In this document: piece by piece, positions 9,355 through 19,879 of the stretch
How positions within the stretch are numbered: position 1 is the stretch's first letter
How the letters are laid out: each line of letters opens with the position of its first letter
Source of the DNA: Trileptium ribeirensis
Lineage: Eukaryota; Nematoda; Enoplea; Enoplida; Thoracostomopsidae
Length of the DNA: 64,000 nt
Assembly: GCA_030248225.1 (NCBI GenBank)
Contig: JASANE010012093.1
Span: 1 to 64,000 of the forward strand
Direction of reading: 5' to 3'
The notes under the pieces: generated by a model
The model's database searches: none
Seen by the model: only the letters and a program-made list of their open reading frames with translations
What the model was told of the DNA's origin: nothing
Made by a program: the position numbers and the translations under genes

Positions 9355-11816
9355 ATCGACAGTTGGGCCAAAATATGCGATTGGATCCTATTGACTTGGA
9401 TCATACGCCGGTTAGTGAAATTCCGGAATCCGAAATGCGCTATAATCGCGATTATCTTCCGGATGGCATGGATGAATTTAACGCATGGTACGAAGCGGAG
9501 AAACGACGACGAGCTAAACGCAGTCGACGTCGTTCGCGTATACAGCGACACCAAGATGTCGTCGCTGGTCCTGGAGATGAAACGGAGTTAGAGGAACGGC
9601 GTGAGGATATGTTCGACGAAGAGATGAACCAACAAGCTATCCAATGGGAAACCGAAGGAGTATCTGTGCGTGAAATTCGCGACCGAATAATGATAGCTTA
9701 TGATGATCATTATGGCGGTGCACGTGTTGTTACCCGCCCAGCTGTACTGCAACGTTTGGATCGTCAGGTATTACGAGAAGAAGACGCAGTTTCTAATGCT
9801 TCATCGGCTGCTACAACACCGCCTGCGGTTCGCACACCGGAACCTGCATCGGATGACTCGGTATGCATAATAGGATCTGTAACGGTCACTGCTAGTCCAG
9901 TAGATCCTATCCAATATCATTCTACTTGGGTCGAAAATGAGCAGATTGCTCATGAAAATCAGCGAAAGTGTCAGAAAATGGGAGGATTAGCAGCGCAGGA
10001 AAGCCTAGCAACCCTGATGGGGATTACTGTAGCTTCGGAATCCGTGACTGAGTCGGTTGGTAGAAGGAAAACTCCTTTACGGATTGTGAGTGTAGATTCG
10101 TCCGCAGTAACATTACCAGCCCAGGAAACAATGGATCAATCCACACTAAGTAGGATACGGTCTGAATCAGAAACAGCGGTAGTGTCCTCGAGTGGATTAA
10201 CTTTACCAGTGTCTACCGCGTCTAGCTTAGTAACAGTAGCTCAGGCACAACCTGCGATGTCAGATATTGTGCCGATGACAGTACGACCAGTTAGGGGACG
10301 AGGGAGAGCTAGTATTATGTTCCCACCTAGCCTTCCCCAGTCGGCGCGTATGCGTTTGTCGCGCGCTATTCGAGCGCCGTTTCGACAACCTATTTCAGTG
10401 GTGAATCCAGCACGACCGCGTGTTATGGACATGCTCAGTAATCAACTAGTTACTGTCGCCTATGAACACGTTCAACAACAAGAACAAGTTGCGGCTGTTG
10501 CCGAACAACCGCCTGCTACAGTGTTGACGAGTGGTCAGGAAATTTCGCCTTCGTTGCACCTTGAGTTGCAGTTGGGAAATTTGCGTGGTACGGAGTTGGC
10601 ACAAGTACGTGAACAATTGCAACAGGCCGTACCTCCATCAGCAGTGCAATTGGATGGTATGCTATTAATGCAGCAAATGCAATTAAATACGCGAGTCGAT
10701 ACTGTGTTGCATTATTTGCATCGGATGGGCGAAAGCTACCGAGCTCAATTGGAAGCCCGGCAAATGGAACTTGACCACGCACATCGTCAAAATGCCGAAC
10801 TCAAATTGCGATTGCGGGAGAGAGAGTCGCCGGAACACAAAACGCGAGGAACGCAAACCAAAAAGAAAACGCAACGAACTGCAAGTCGTCAAGCGCGTGC
10901 AGAACGTCGGTACGACTACGAAACAGTAACTAGCGAGTCCAGCGATAGCGTTCGTGAAGCGAGACGACGACAGCGAGGTAAACAACGTGCCTCATCAGTT
11001 ATTGTACCACGGCAGCGACAGGAAGTAGTCTATCATGCGGAGCAACAATCAACATCGGCAGCAATTTTTGCGCCGTCTTTTACGTCAACGCCAGCCGTGT
11101 CAACGTTGACGGTGGCTACCGAGAAACAACGAAAAGCTAGTGATATGGAAATTTTTGAGGAAGCGTCAGCCGTTACGCCTACCAAACCAGTTTCAACAGC
11201 ATCGGAGGAACAAGGAGCGACTGCTATAGCAGCAGTGCCCCCGGCTTTACAGCCAGCATCGACACAACGTGATGCCGGTCCATTAGCGCTACCGAGCGAA
11301 CGACGAAGTGGAACGGAAACAACCTCACTACATTTCAATGGTAATGACCTACGAACCGGTCGTATTACACCGTTTGGTAACCGGTTAATTTACCATTATT
11401 TCACGTTTTACCAAATTGGGTTCAACGAGCCGATGCCGCAACGTATGAATATGTTGTATCAACATCTGCGCGATGAGTTAAAACGCGAATTCAAACAAAT
11501 TGGTGAACGTGGACGGCATATTAGCGAACGTGATTTAGTTGGAATTTTCTTCAAATGGGAAGAACGCGTTCGAAATATTATTTTTCAAAAACAATGGGAC
11601 GTTGTTATTACGACAGAACTATACGATCTTTTCGTACGTCGATTAGCGAATATGATACGTGGCTTCGTTTACGAAATGCTGCGACGGCGCAGCATTGCGA
11701 TACAGTATTTCCCACAACTACTTTTCATTGGCTTTAGTCGACGAAAATGGGAAAGCGACGTCCAACGAGATATGCGTCGTTTGCCGATACGCGATCGGGT
11801 ATCTCGAGTCAAGTAG
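9189..11816 (+). CDS. Large retrotransposon ORF of unknown function (coiled coil, basic and low-complexity segments)
   Basis: 875 codons, frame -1 relative to the exonuclease ORF, which it overlaps by 166 bp. Not recognised. The first ~60 residues after the overlap and an acidic/basic patch (~110-150, many Arg and Lys) precede a long Ser/Thr/Val/Ala/Pro-rich region. Then comes a Gln/Glu/Leu-rich coiled coil (~480-560), a strongly basic Arg/Lys tract (~560-625), another low-complexity stretch, and a conserved-looking folded C-terminal domain (~720-875) rich in Arg, Phe and Tyr. It lacks a clear signal peptide or membrane span, so it does not look like an envelope protein. A nucleic-acid-binding structural protein would fit but is only a guess. 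Confidence 0.55.
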   Translation: MRWLLAAQGPMECRSHSSLYQINDQDNGEAAFAIDLGGNLHRDTDRLFAATAAQLNRQLGQNMRLDPIDLDHTPVSEIPESEMRYNRDYLPDGMDEFNAWYEAEKRRRAKRSRRRSRIQRHQDVVAGPGDETELEERREDMFDEEMNQQAIQWETEGVSVREIRDRIMIAYDDHYGGARVVTRPAVLQRLDRQVLREEDAVSNASSAATTPPAVRTPEPASDDSVCIIGSVTVTASPVDPIQYHSTWVENEQIAHENQRKCQKMGGLAAQESLATLMGITVASESVTESVGRRKTPLRIVSVDSSAVTLPAQETMDQSTLSRIRSESETAVVSSSGLTLPVSTASSLVTVAQAQPAMSDIVPMTVRPVRGRGRASIMFPPSLPQSARMRLSRAIRAPFRQPISVVNPARPRVMDMLSNQLVTVAYEHVQQQEQVAAVAEQPPATVLTSGQEISPSLHLELQLGNLRGTELAQVREQLQQAVPPSAVQLDGMLLMQQMQLNTRVDTVLHYLHRMGESYRAQLEARQMELDHAHRQNAELKLRLRERESPEHKTRGTQTKKKTQRTASRQARAERRYDYETVTSESSDSVREARRRQRGKQRASSVIVPRQRQEVVYHAEQQSTSAAIFAPSFTSTPAVSTLTVATEKQRKASDMEIFEEASAVTPTKPVSTASEEQGATAIAAVPPALQPASTQRDAGPLALPSERRSGTETTSLHFNGNDLRTGRITPFGNRLIYHYFTFYQIGFNEPMPQRMNMLYQHLRDELKREFKQIGERGRHISERDLVGIFFKWEERVRNIIFQKQWDVVITTELYDLFVRRLANMIRGFVYEMLRRRSIAIQYFPQLLFIGFSRRKWESDVQRDMRRLPIRDRVSRVK

Positions 11817-12127
11817 CCCGAGTTCGTGACTATGTCTTTCCGAATACGGAGTATCAGCGTCTACGCGACGACGTTGATAGGTTGGAAAGTCAATTAAATG
11901 ACCAACAAACGCAGGGAGAACCAGCGCCCGAGCAACGGGAACAATTACAACAGTTGATTGCTCAAGTTTCGAGACAAACGCGACAACAATTTTCAGCTGC
12001 GTTTATGAACGAACTTCAATTCGTTACGAAATGGTATGATCGACGTCACGATTGTCCGGGGCAACCGTTATCTATGCCCCTGGAACATGATTGGCCGCTA
12101 TATTTGCCGAAACCACGTCGGAATTAA
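11747..12127 (+). CDS. Small retrotransposon ORF, possible C-terminal continuation of the preceding ORF
   Basis: 126 codons from ATG 11747, in frame -1 relative to the ORF it overlaps by 70 bp. The protein is charged, with a probable coiled coil (~38-80, many Glu, Gln, Leu, Arg) and a Pro/Trp-rich tail. Both junctions downstream of the exonuclease shift by -1. I saw no canonical slippery heptamer in register at either. It may be a separate short protein or the end of one long ORF split by an indel. Not recognised. Confidence 0.45.
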   Translation: MGKRRPTRYASFADTRSGISSQVARVRDYVFPNTEYQRLRDDVDRLESQLNDQQTQGEPAPEQREQLQQLIAQVSRQTRQQFSAAFMNELQFVTKWYDRRHDCPGQPLSMPLEHDWPLYLPKPRRN

Positions 12128-12337
12128 AACAATGGTTACTGTCGTGAATTTTTCGTCAATTGGGCGCTACAATGAACAGTAATAGAAATAACCTTAAAAA
12201 GTATTAGCATAACCTTACTAAAATTGTCGTCATGGTTAAACATTTTGAGTTATCGCGAACGTTTAATCTCGATTTTCAAATACGTCGCGAATTTGATGTC
12301 GAACAATTATGATAATGAACCTTATGGAACGATTGTG

Positions 12338-12447
12338 GAGTCCTGAATGGCAGGAACTCTTTCATTGGGTATTTCGATAATACAACGACAATTTTGGTAA
12401 ACAATTTTACATTAAGCAGCATCGTGAGTCCTGGCTTACAGGAACTC
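12338..12447 (+). other. Pair of 22-nt imperfect hairpins
   Basis: GAGTCCTG, a short loop, then CAGGAACTC occurs at 12338-12359 and again at 12426-12447, 88 bp apart, with different loop bases. Conservation of the stems with loop changes suggests an RNA structure in the element's 3' untranslated region. Role unknown. Confidence 0.45.
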
Positions 12448-13091
12448 TTTTCGACATTATATATATTTCGTCATGGTCGAGATGGACAATGGGTAATTTT
12501 GCCTCATCATGATCGAATATAACGATGGCTACAACAATTATGGGTAGTGACATTATATAGAGTAAACATTGTGAAATTTAATACTATTTGTTTGTGTATT
12601 TTTGTATTTTTCTCGTATATACTTTGTTATAGCAACTTGTAGGGTCGACTAATTTTTCGTCTCGTCATGGATGGATGAACAATATATGCCTGAGGTGATT
12701 ACATTAATCTTCGACAATAACAATATGTACTGTAACTGTGTTAATATATATGACGAATCGAGCTAGACTCGTTAAATTTGGTAAATTGAGGGTAGCCCGT
12801 ATTGATTTGTATTACTTATTTTCAGCATAACTTGTGCTATATTGTGCCTTTAGAAAAATTCCATATTATTTTTCATTCACAAAATTTCATAAAAATTTAA
12901 ATAATTATAAAATCCAAAAACAACAAAAACTTTTTCATTTTTCAACATTTTTCACTTATTTTTGTTTTGTCAGAATTCGTGTCATTTATTTTTGCTCATA
13001 ATAGTTACGTGTACTGCCATAAAAGCGTTGGGTTTCCAAACTATTAGAGCTTTCATTTATATATATTGGATGTTACTAGTATCATTATTTG

Positions 13092-13160
13092 CCATTACTT
13101 GTTATTCATATTTGTCATTACTTGTTATTCATATTTGTCATTACTTGTTATATTATTTTC
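13092..13160 (+). repeat. Short tandem repeat
   Basis: A ~23-bp unit beginning CATTACTTGTTATTCATA is repeated about three times just before the 3' LTR. Confidence 0.7.
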
Positions 13161-13207
13161 AGGTTGTTGTTACCCATGACGGGACGTCATGGGCTTACCA
13201 AGGGGGG

Positions 13208-15337
13208 TGTTGGGGCTGGTGCCTTTTTCATCACCAAATTTTTCTTTTTCTTTTCACTAAAGGCCGCCCCCACGCCGCCCTGGTATCCCCTGTCGCCCTC
13301 GGCATGGCATATGAGCGTAATATGTACGGAAACTAATATATATATCTTACTATATATATACTATATATATTATATATAAATATAAACTAGCTATGTATTT
13401 ATCTATAAATATCTAAAATATAATAAAACCTATATACTTATTAAAATTCCATCATCCCCATAAATTCCCCAAAACCTAAATTTCTTTAATAAAATTATAT
13501 AAAACACACTTTTTCTTTTTCTCCACCCTTTTTCTTACAATATATACCTTACCCACCCTTTTCTTTTACACTCAACCAAAATTCTACCCAAAATCCATTT
13601 TTCTCCTTTTTCCTACTTTTCCTACTAAAATTCAAACTACCCTCCCTTCTCCAATACCTAACCAAACCCCTCCAAAATTTAATATTTTCTTTCCCTTACC
13701 CCATCTATTAAAATATATAAACCTCCCCTTTCTCCTCTTACCTTTTTCTAAATTTTCACTTTTTCCTCATTTTTCTTCATTTTTTATATATTCCCCATTC
13801 CCTCAAAACTCAACCCCCATCCCCTAAATTTTAATATCCTTTTTCCCTTACCACCCCTATTCATATATCCACTCCACCCCTTTCCCACCTTTCTATTTTC
13901 CATAAATTTCCACTTTCCAAAATTCCCATTTTCCCCCAACTTTTCACATTTTACAAACATCTCCTATTTTATCAAATCTTAACCCCCACTCCTTAAATTT
14001 AAAACACAAACTCCCCTACCTACCCCCTTCATCATATTAAAATTTCACATACTTCTCTCAAACCACACCCCAACTTTTCACCCCTTTTCTCATTTCAAAT
14101 TTCTTAATTAAATTCCTTTTTAAATTATATAATAAATATATAAAGTATATATTATATTATCGCGGCAAGCGCGTGATATATAAATATGATATAGAGTATT
14201 GGTGTTTTCGCCGATTGGGCGTCTTCTATATGTATAAATGGTTACTTGTTATTATATAGTGAATTTAATGTCAGTTAGTGTATAGACTATGATGATGGTT
14301 GCAGTTTCTGGAGTTTAATTAATTACCTAGCTACGCGAGAAGACGTGTCATGACTGTTTTATTATATCGACGTCTATTATATAACTTACGGATTCTTACG
14401 GGTTTTTTCTTTTCTGTGTGTTCTTGGAGTGCGATTTACGGCAGGGTTAAAGGCATTGTTTTGGTGTAGTGTAAAGGATTACGCTTCTGAGAGAGAGGAA
14501 CTTTGTGGCGCTCTCTAGCGAATGTTAGTTGCGAACGACGGAATGTTACATGAGTTTCGCCTGTGTATTAAATCGCGTTACAAGCTGCCGAGTGAAACAT
14601 TGCGTTTTTTTATAACGAGCATTTCGATTTATATAACTAAGACTGAGATCATGATAAGCTGATATCGTAGAGTCACATCAATCCTCAAGGCAGTGCTCGA
14701 AGTTTCTTTCTTTCACGCCGAATAGCGACGTGAGTAGCGGTACTTGTCATAGCATCGGTGTTGCTAAGCCATTTGCGAGTGTTAGCGTCAAGTGGTGTGA
14801 TTTTAATAACAGAGCATTTAAACTACCTGGTTACGTGTTGACAAGCGTCAAGGATTGCAGGGTATTAAAGCCTGCTCGGTAAGATAAGTGTGTAATATCG
14901 TATGGAGTGACGGGAACGCTGACCTAAACTTTTCATTCAACGATATCAGATTTTTGGACAAGGAGATACTGTACAAATACTGTGGAGTCACATCTCGTCG
15001 ACTATAAAAAACCCAAACTTTTGGTGATTAGGGTAGCGTTCCGGCACTGTAATTTACGAATAAAGTGTATCAGCGTCCGGCTATACGTGTGACTTGAAGA
15101 GCGTAATAGTCGTAATACTCGAGTCGTAGAACAGTGTCGCTGCCAAACTGAGTTCGTCACAAGTACCTACCCCACCACTTTCCTGGTACGCCCAGACCAC
15201 GAATTCGCGCGCCCCAGCTGCTAGTACATTAATTGGTGGCCTAAACTATATTCTTTGTGTGTTATAGTAGCGCTGGGGGTCGGAGCGTCGCGTAAGCACA
15301 GAGCTACAAAGCCGTTGAAAAAGATTAAGCTCCGACA
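13208..15337 (+). repeat. 3' LTR (2,130 bp)
   Basis: Begins TGTTGG after the polypurine tract and ends CCGACA. It matches the 5' LTR throughout, including the G-poor first part, the TATA box (15003-15010) and AATAAA (15059-15064). It lacks about 20 bp that the 5' copy has near 380. Confidence 0.92.
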
Positions 15338-15637
15338 AATATATTTAAGCTTTCACTGCGAAATACTTAGCTAACACATTTGGTCAGTTGTTAGTTTTTT
15401 GTGTTCGGGTGCCGATTTTGTACCAATAGTTCAAAACTTAGCATTTTACAGATTGTACATCATTTTGTTTCGGTCGTTCAAATTAGGTGGAGCTTTCTTG
15501 TTAAAAACCACAGTTTAGAAAAGGTATTCTTAATTGCTCTTTGTCTTTAATTTTTTTGTATTGATATGGTCTGGTTCTATAATTTAATCATCTCTAAAAT
15601 GTATAAGAGCTACGCATCAATATGACAGCTAATTTTT
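15338..15637. other. Flank of the LTR element, no feature seen
   Basis: Unique-looking AT-rich sequence between the 3' LTR and the first GGTGGCGAAATTA repeat. No coding frame recognised. The target-site duplication of the LTR element cannot be tested because its left flank is outside the window. Confidence 0.4.
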
Positions 15638-16271
15638 GGTGGCGAAATTAGCAGCATAGATAAAATCTGTTTTGGTTAATTTCGCCACTCTGTGGCGAAG
15701 TTACCCAAAAACCTTGAGTGTATAAAGTATGTGAATCTTGAGTTACTAGTACACGTAATTTGTCGAAACGCCGATGTAGAGAACTGTACTTAAAACGCGA
15801 GAGCGACGCGAGAGAGTTTCCATGTATAAATCAGCCGCAAAACTGGGTGAAATTATTTGTTTGTCGTTCCGTCTCATAACATATCTGCTGGATGGATGGA
15901 TTTTCACACAAACTTTTTAATGACCCGTTATGATCCATATTACACTATGGTTACACTGAAAACAATGACATGGATGTTTTTGGTTTATTGCCATATGGAT
16001 TCCATGATTTATGAGGGACTTAGTTGGATTACCGGCCGTAACTTTAGAACCAAAAAATTCGACATTTGTTAAGCTTTGCTAGATCTCCGTGAATGGTAAA
16101 TCAGGGAAAAAATTTTGTGTATTAGGGAACAAGTGGGCTTGTAAAGTGTGCCGTCACGCTCGCTCATTTCCTCTCGCCTGCGAGTAACTAGTAAAATTAC
16201 ACTTATTCTAGTTATTTATCAACTGTCTACTGTAATATATATATACCAAGTATATACATATTCCTATCAAA

Positions 16272-17720
16272 ATGTCTAGAAACCGCAGATATCGTAGATA
16301 CACGGAGAAAGATATGGATGACGCATTAGCTGAAGTTAGAGGCGGAGCTAAATTTTGTCAACAGCTTTAAAGTATCACATTCCTCGACGCACTTTGGGCG
16401 ACAAAATTCACGGTACGCATCCTAAACCTGTAGGTCGTCCAGCAGCGTTAACACTGGATGAAGAGGAACACCTTGTGCGGCGTTTGTGTCAGGTTGCTGA
16501 TTGGCGATTTCCTTTTGACGGGGCTGACATATACTACCTCGTTAAGGCATATCTTGACAAAATGGAGTAACAAGCGGACGGTTAAAAGATAATTACCCTG
16601 TTCCAGACTGGTTACGGTCTTTTCTCAACCGTCATAAAAACACACTTAAAGTTAGGTTGGCAGAAAACACGACCCGAGCTCGTGCGGATCTTTCACGAGA
16701 AACTTTGATGAGTTATTTTAACAATTTGCAACAAGTTTTGCACAACATTCCTTACATATTTAACTACGACGAGACAAATCTTAGCGACAACCCAGGCCGA
16801 AAACGCGTAATTTGCGATCGAACAACGAAGCACGCAGTGATGGTTAGAAATAGTTCGAAAGAATCAACATCGGTAATGTTTTGTGCCTCAGGAGACGGTG
16901 TTTTGCTACCGCCGTTCGTTGTTTACAAGTCTAAATATTTGCACGAAAATTGGATTAAATGTGGCCCAAAACGTGGCTTCTGAGAGATGCTGTAAAACTG
17001 GTGCGCGTTACGCCTGCACGCCACATGGCTGGTTTGACTCTGTTACTTTTGCGGAATAGTTCAAGCCTATTTTTTGCCACATGCGTCAAAACTATCTGGC
17101 CGAAAAGTTCTCATTGGCGACAACCTTTCGAGTCATTTTACGGACGAGGTGCTTGAGTTGTGCGCGCAGAATAACATTGATTTTGTATGTATGCCTGCTC
17201 ATTCAACACCGTATTGCCAGCCCTTAGACGTGGCTTTTTTCGCACCTTTCAAAAAAATTGGCGTAATGTTCTCGCAGAATACAAAAAAATGAATTCAACT
17301 AAAAGTGGTGTTGCTAAATCAGAATTTCCAAACCTGCTAAAACAGGCCTGCGAACTATTGTTTGAAAACGGTAGTTCCAATATTATAAGCGGTTTTCGTG
17401 CATCAGGGATATATCCTTTCGATCCAGAAGAATGTCTTAGACATGCGTCGCTACCTCGTTCTTTGGATTCTTGCGCAATGGACGATGCTGTAGTACAACG
17501 TCTTTCAAGTATGAGCAAACCGTCCAAACAGCGCCGAGAGGTACCTGGGAAGCAGCTGCCGCCAGGCTGCAGCTATACGCCGAAGTCAGCTGGCTTAGAG
17601 TTGACTCAGTCAGACAGCAACGATCGCGACAGTGGCAGCGATATGCCTTGTTCTACGAACTTATCGCCGCCGGTTGGTCAGCTGGTTTGCCACGATGCTG
17701 GCGTCGAAGAGTTGGTTTAG
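16272..17720 (+). pseudogene. Broken pogo/jerky-like DDE transposase
   Basis: Fragments in different frames line up with one transposase. A psq-type helix-turn-helix N-terminus starts at ATG 16272 and continues after a frameshift at ~16,360 (IPRRTLGDK, GRPAALT). A DNA-binding CENP-B-like middle follows. The first catalytic Asp is in FNYDETN (~16,775), the second in LIGDNLSSHF (~17,115) and the third in QPLDVAFF (~17,225). The C-terminus has the family's FRASGIYPF motif (~17,395-17,420). There are at least four frame breaks, including one after the third Asp, so it cannot make a working enzyme. The family cuts and pastes DNA at TA sites. Confidence 0.75.
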
Positions 17721-18477
17721 TTTCAATTAGAGGTCGGGTTCGGGTCTGGAAATTCGGTCGGGTCTAATCTATTCTAAGGGAATAAGTATATTGATTGATA
17801 TTGTTTCGTGTTCTCCATTCATTAAAAGGAAAGCTGAGCTTCTATACGTATAGTACGCGCCATAATTTTACTCCCGGCATCTCAAAAATCTAAAAAAAGC
17901 ATCATTGTAGAACGAATTTAGGGATTTAGATCATGTTTTTTGGTCGAATCACCGGGCCCTATTTTGGCGAAAACCCGACCGTCTGGGTAATAGTTTGGCT
18001 CTGGCGCGTACAGTAGTTGTGCTGCTGTTATATTAGATGTGAATTTTGCAAAAATATTGTTTTAAGTTATGAACGTCGAGTTAAGTAACAAGAAAACGCT
18101 GATAATACTGTTTCTGTAATGCTTATATGTGCTATTTATTGCCTACTGCAACTTTTTGAAATGCCTAACCGTTTTATAGACATTTGCGTGCATTTGTGGT
18201 TATTGGCTGCTTACGATAATGTTGTTTGCTGGCAGTGCAATAGGTACGTTTATTAGTGCCAAAAAATGTGTAGCTGCAGAACAACGTATTTAGTCTCAAG
18301 TATCTTCCTCAATTCTTTTTAAGTTGGATTTTAATCTCGGGCATTTACTGTAGTACATAGATAGTTGCAGACAAGCGTTTTGAAAAGTTTGTTTTCACTT
18401 TAAAATTTGATTGATGTGTTAGCTTTGAATATAGCTTTGTATTATATCTAAACGTAATCTTGTTATTTATATGTGAA

Positions 18478-18771
18478 GACTATAGGCTGGCGAACTGTTT
18501 TAGAGTGAACTCGGGCGATATCGCTCAAGAACTGCTAGTTGACAGATTCGAAAACGCTGCCGACATTTTCAAGCTTAAGCTGGGTAGTTTTGCTGCCGTT
18601 ATATATGGCGGCAAATGGTGGTTAGCCAGTCCTGTTGATCTTATGCTCGAGGACAAACCGTATGGAGCTTTCCGATTTATGCATCCCAGTGGAACAGACG
18701 TGGCAAAACTGGATTCACGAGACGGATTTTCGTCGTTGTTCCGTTGGCCTCTTGAGCAGGTGTGTATATAG
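18478..18771 (+). pseudogene. Possible transposon-associated C-terminal exon (YGGKWW...FMHP...FRWP domain)
   Basis: About 98 codons open to a stop at 18,769. The pattern VIYGGKWW, FMHP and FRWP resembles a small beta-rich tail domain that I recall from uncharacterised transposon-linked proteins in invertebrates. It lies downstream of the broken transposase and upstream of the CR1 insertion, so it may be a late exon of the same transposon. Function unknown. Confidence 0.35.
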
Positions 18772-18905
18772 TTGGGTTTCTGTAGTGTCCCTATTAAACG
18801 CTATTGCTACTATGATTTTGGTATACACCTTGTCTATTTGACCGCTGCTGTATTAAATCAAACATTATGCTGTACCTTTCAGGTTTTTACATAGTAGATA
18901 ATAAA

Positions 18906-19865
18906 ATGACTGAAAGAACAACTCGAAGTAGTGAATCCAAAGTGGCCAGTAATGATATATATTGCTATGATCCCAAATGCGCCACTCGTGTTATAAATCA
19001 ACAGTTTGGTGACTATGTCGTATAGTGCAAGCTGTGTCAACGCACGTTTCATCAGCAATGTGCTGATATAACAGTCGCTGTCGCCAAAGAGCTAACCAAA
19101 GCTTCAAATAATCTTCAATGGACTTGTAGTCACTGTGCGCCGCGTCTAGAAAAACTTCTAGACGGAGTTCTTATGGTAGACCAAAAAGTTGATGATTTGG
19201 CAAAGCGTGTTGAGGCACTGGAAAGTTCTGCAGAACGCTCTTCTAATCCTACCAAGGAAAATTCTGTTTCTTTGGTCGATGTGGCCAATGAATTTGCCGA
19301 CATCGAATATCGCAAATCTAATCTCATTATCTTTAAATTGCCGGAACCTCCAGAAATATATGTGCAGAAGGATGAAGACATGGAAACTGTACGTAAAATT
19401 CTTGATATTATTCGTATTAATTCTACTACGGTTCATGTAAAAACGGTTATTCGTATCGGCCAAAGGTCTGCAAATGTCACGAGACCGCTTAAAGTGGTAT
19501 TGGAAAATGAGACTCAGGGGGACGCTGTCTTATCGAACTGTAAGCACCTGAAAGACAGCATCTATAAGTCTATAAGTGTCAAGAAAGATCTGACTAAACA
19601 CCAAGTTATGGCTGAGCGTGCATTGCTTAAGGAACGCGACCAACTAATTGCCGCCGGTAAACAAGTCTCCATTAGAAATCGCCGAATTGTCAAGTTACGT
19701 TCCGTTCATAATGAGCAACCGCAGTTAGCCACCAGCGCAGCAAATCGTAACGGATGCAATACTGCTAGTGAAGCGTCCACTTCTAGTACCTGTGGCCCTA
19801 ATCTGAATGTGCCAGCTCCTACCGGCTCAAATACGGCTCGTCATTTTTTAGAGCACGGTCAGTAG
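18906..19865 (+). pseudogene. CR1 ORF1 (PHD-like finger, coiled coil)
   Basis: The frame starts at ATG 18906 and has one in-frame stop (TAG at ~19,024), then is open to 19,865. Cys/His pairs (CYDPKC, CKLC, FHQQC, CSHC) form a PHD-like finger. A heptad-rich helix follows (~19,180-19,260), then a segment with SNLIIFKLPE that resembles the ORF1 RNA-binding domain of CR1 elements. The protein would bind element RNA. It is broken by the stop inside the finger. Confidence 0.7.
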
Positions 19866-19879
19866 CATTAAGTGATACC

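Larger units (their letters stand above)
12128..13207 (+). other. 3' non-coding region of the retrotransposon with polypurine tract
   Basis: 1.08 kb with no convincing coding frame. It holds two copies of a 22-nt imperfect hairpin (12338-12359, 12426-12447), a short tandem repeat (13092-13160), and ends in the purine run CAAGGGGGG (about 13199-13207), the expected plus-strand primer immediately before the LTR. Confidence 0.6.
1..15337 (+). mobile_element. Ty3/Gypsy-class LTR retrotransposon without RT/RNase H but with an exonuclease
   Basis: Two near-identical direct repeats (1-1982 and 13208-15337) bracket 11.2 kb. The 3' copy starts TGTTGG right after a purine run (CAAGGGGGG) and both end CCGACA, giving short inverted termini TG..CA. 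A primer-binding-site-like TGG start follows the 5' LTR at once. Inside, in order: a coiled-coil leader ORF, Gag with two CCHC knuckles, a DTGA aspartic protease, an HHCC plus D,D(35)E integrase, a PHD finger, a DEDDy exonuclease, and two ORFs I do not recognise. No reverse transcriptase or RNase H motif was found in any frame I read. The integrase (a G-x-x-P-x-x-x-x-x-G-R motif near its end) is Ty3/Gypsy-like. The LTRs look nearly identical by eye, with scattered substitutions and a few indels, so insertion looks fairly recent. It probably needs RT supplied in trans. Confidence 0.88.

Noticed and set aside
12962..13336. Hydrophobic frame upstream of the 3' LTR resembling a membrane (env-like) protein
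   Set aside because: Hydrophobicity comes from a T-rich short tandem repeat, and the frame crosses the polypurine tract into the LTR.
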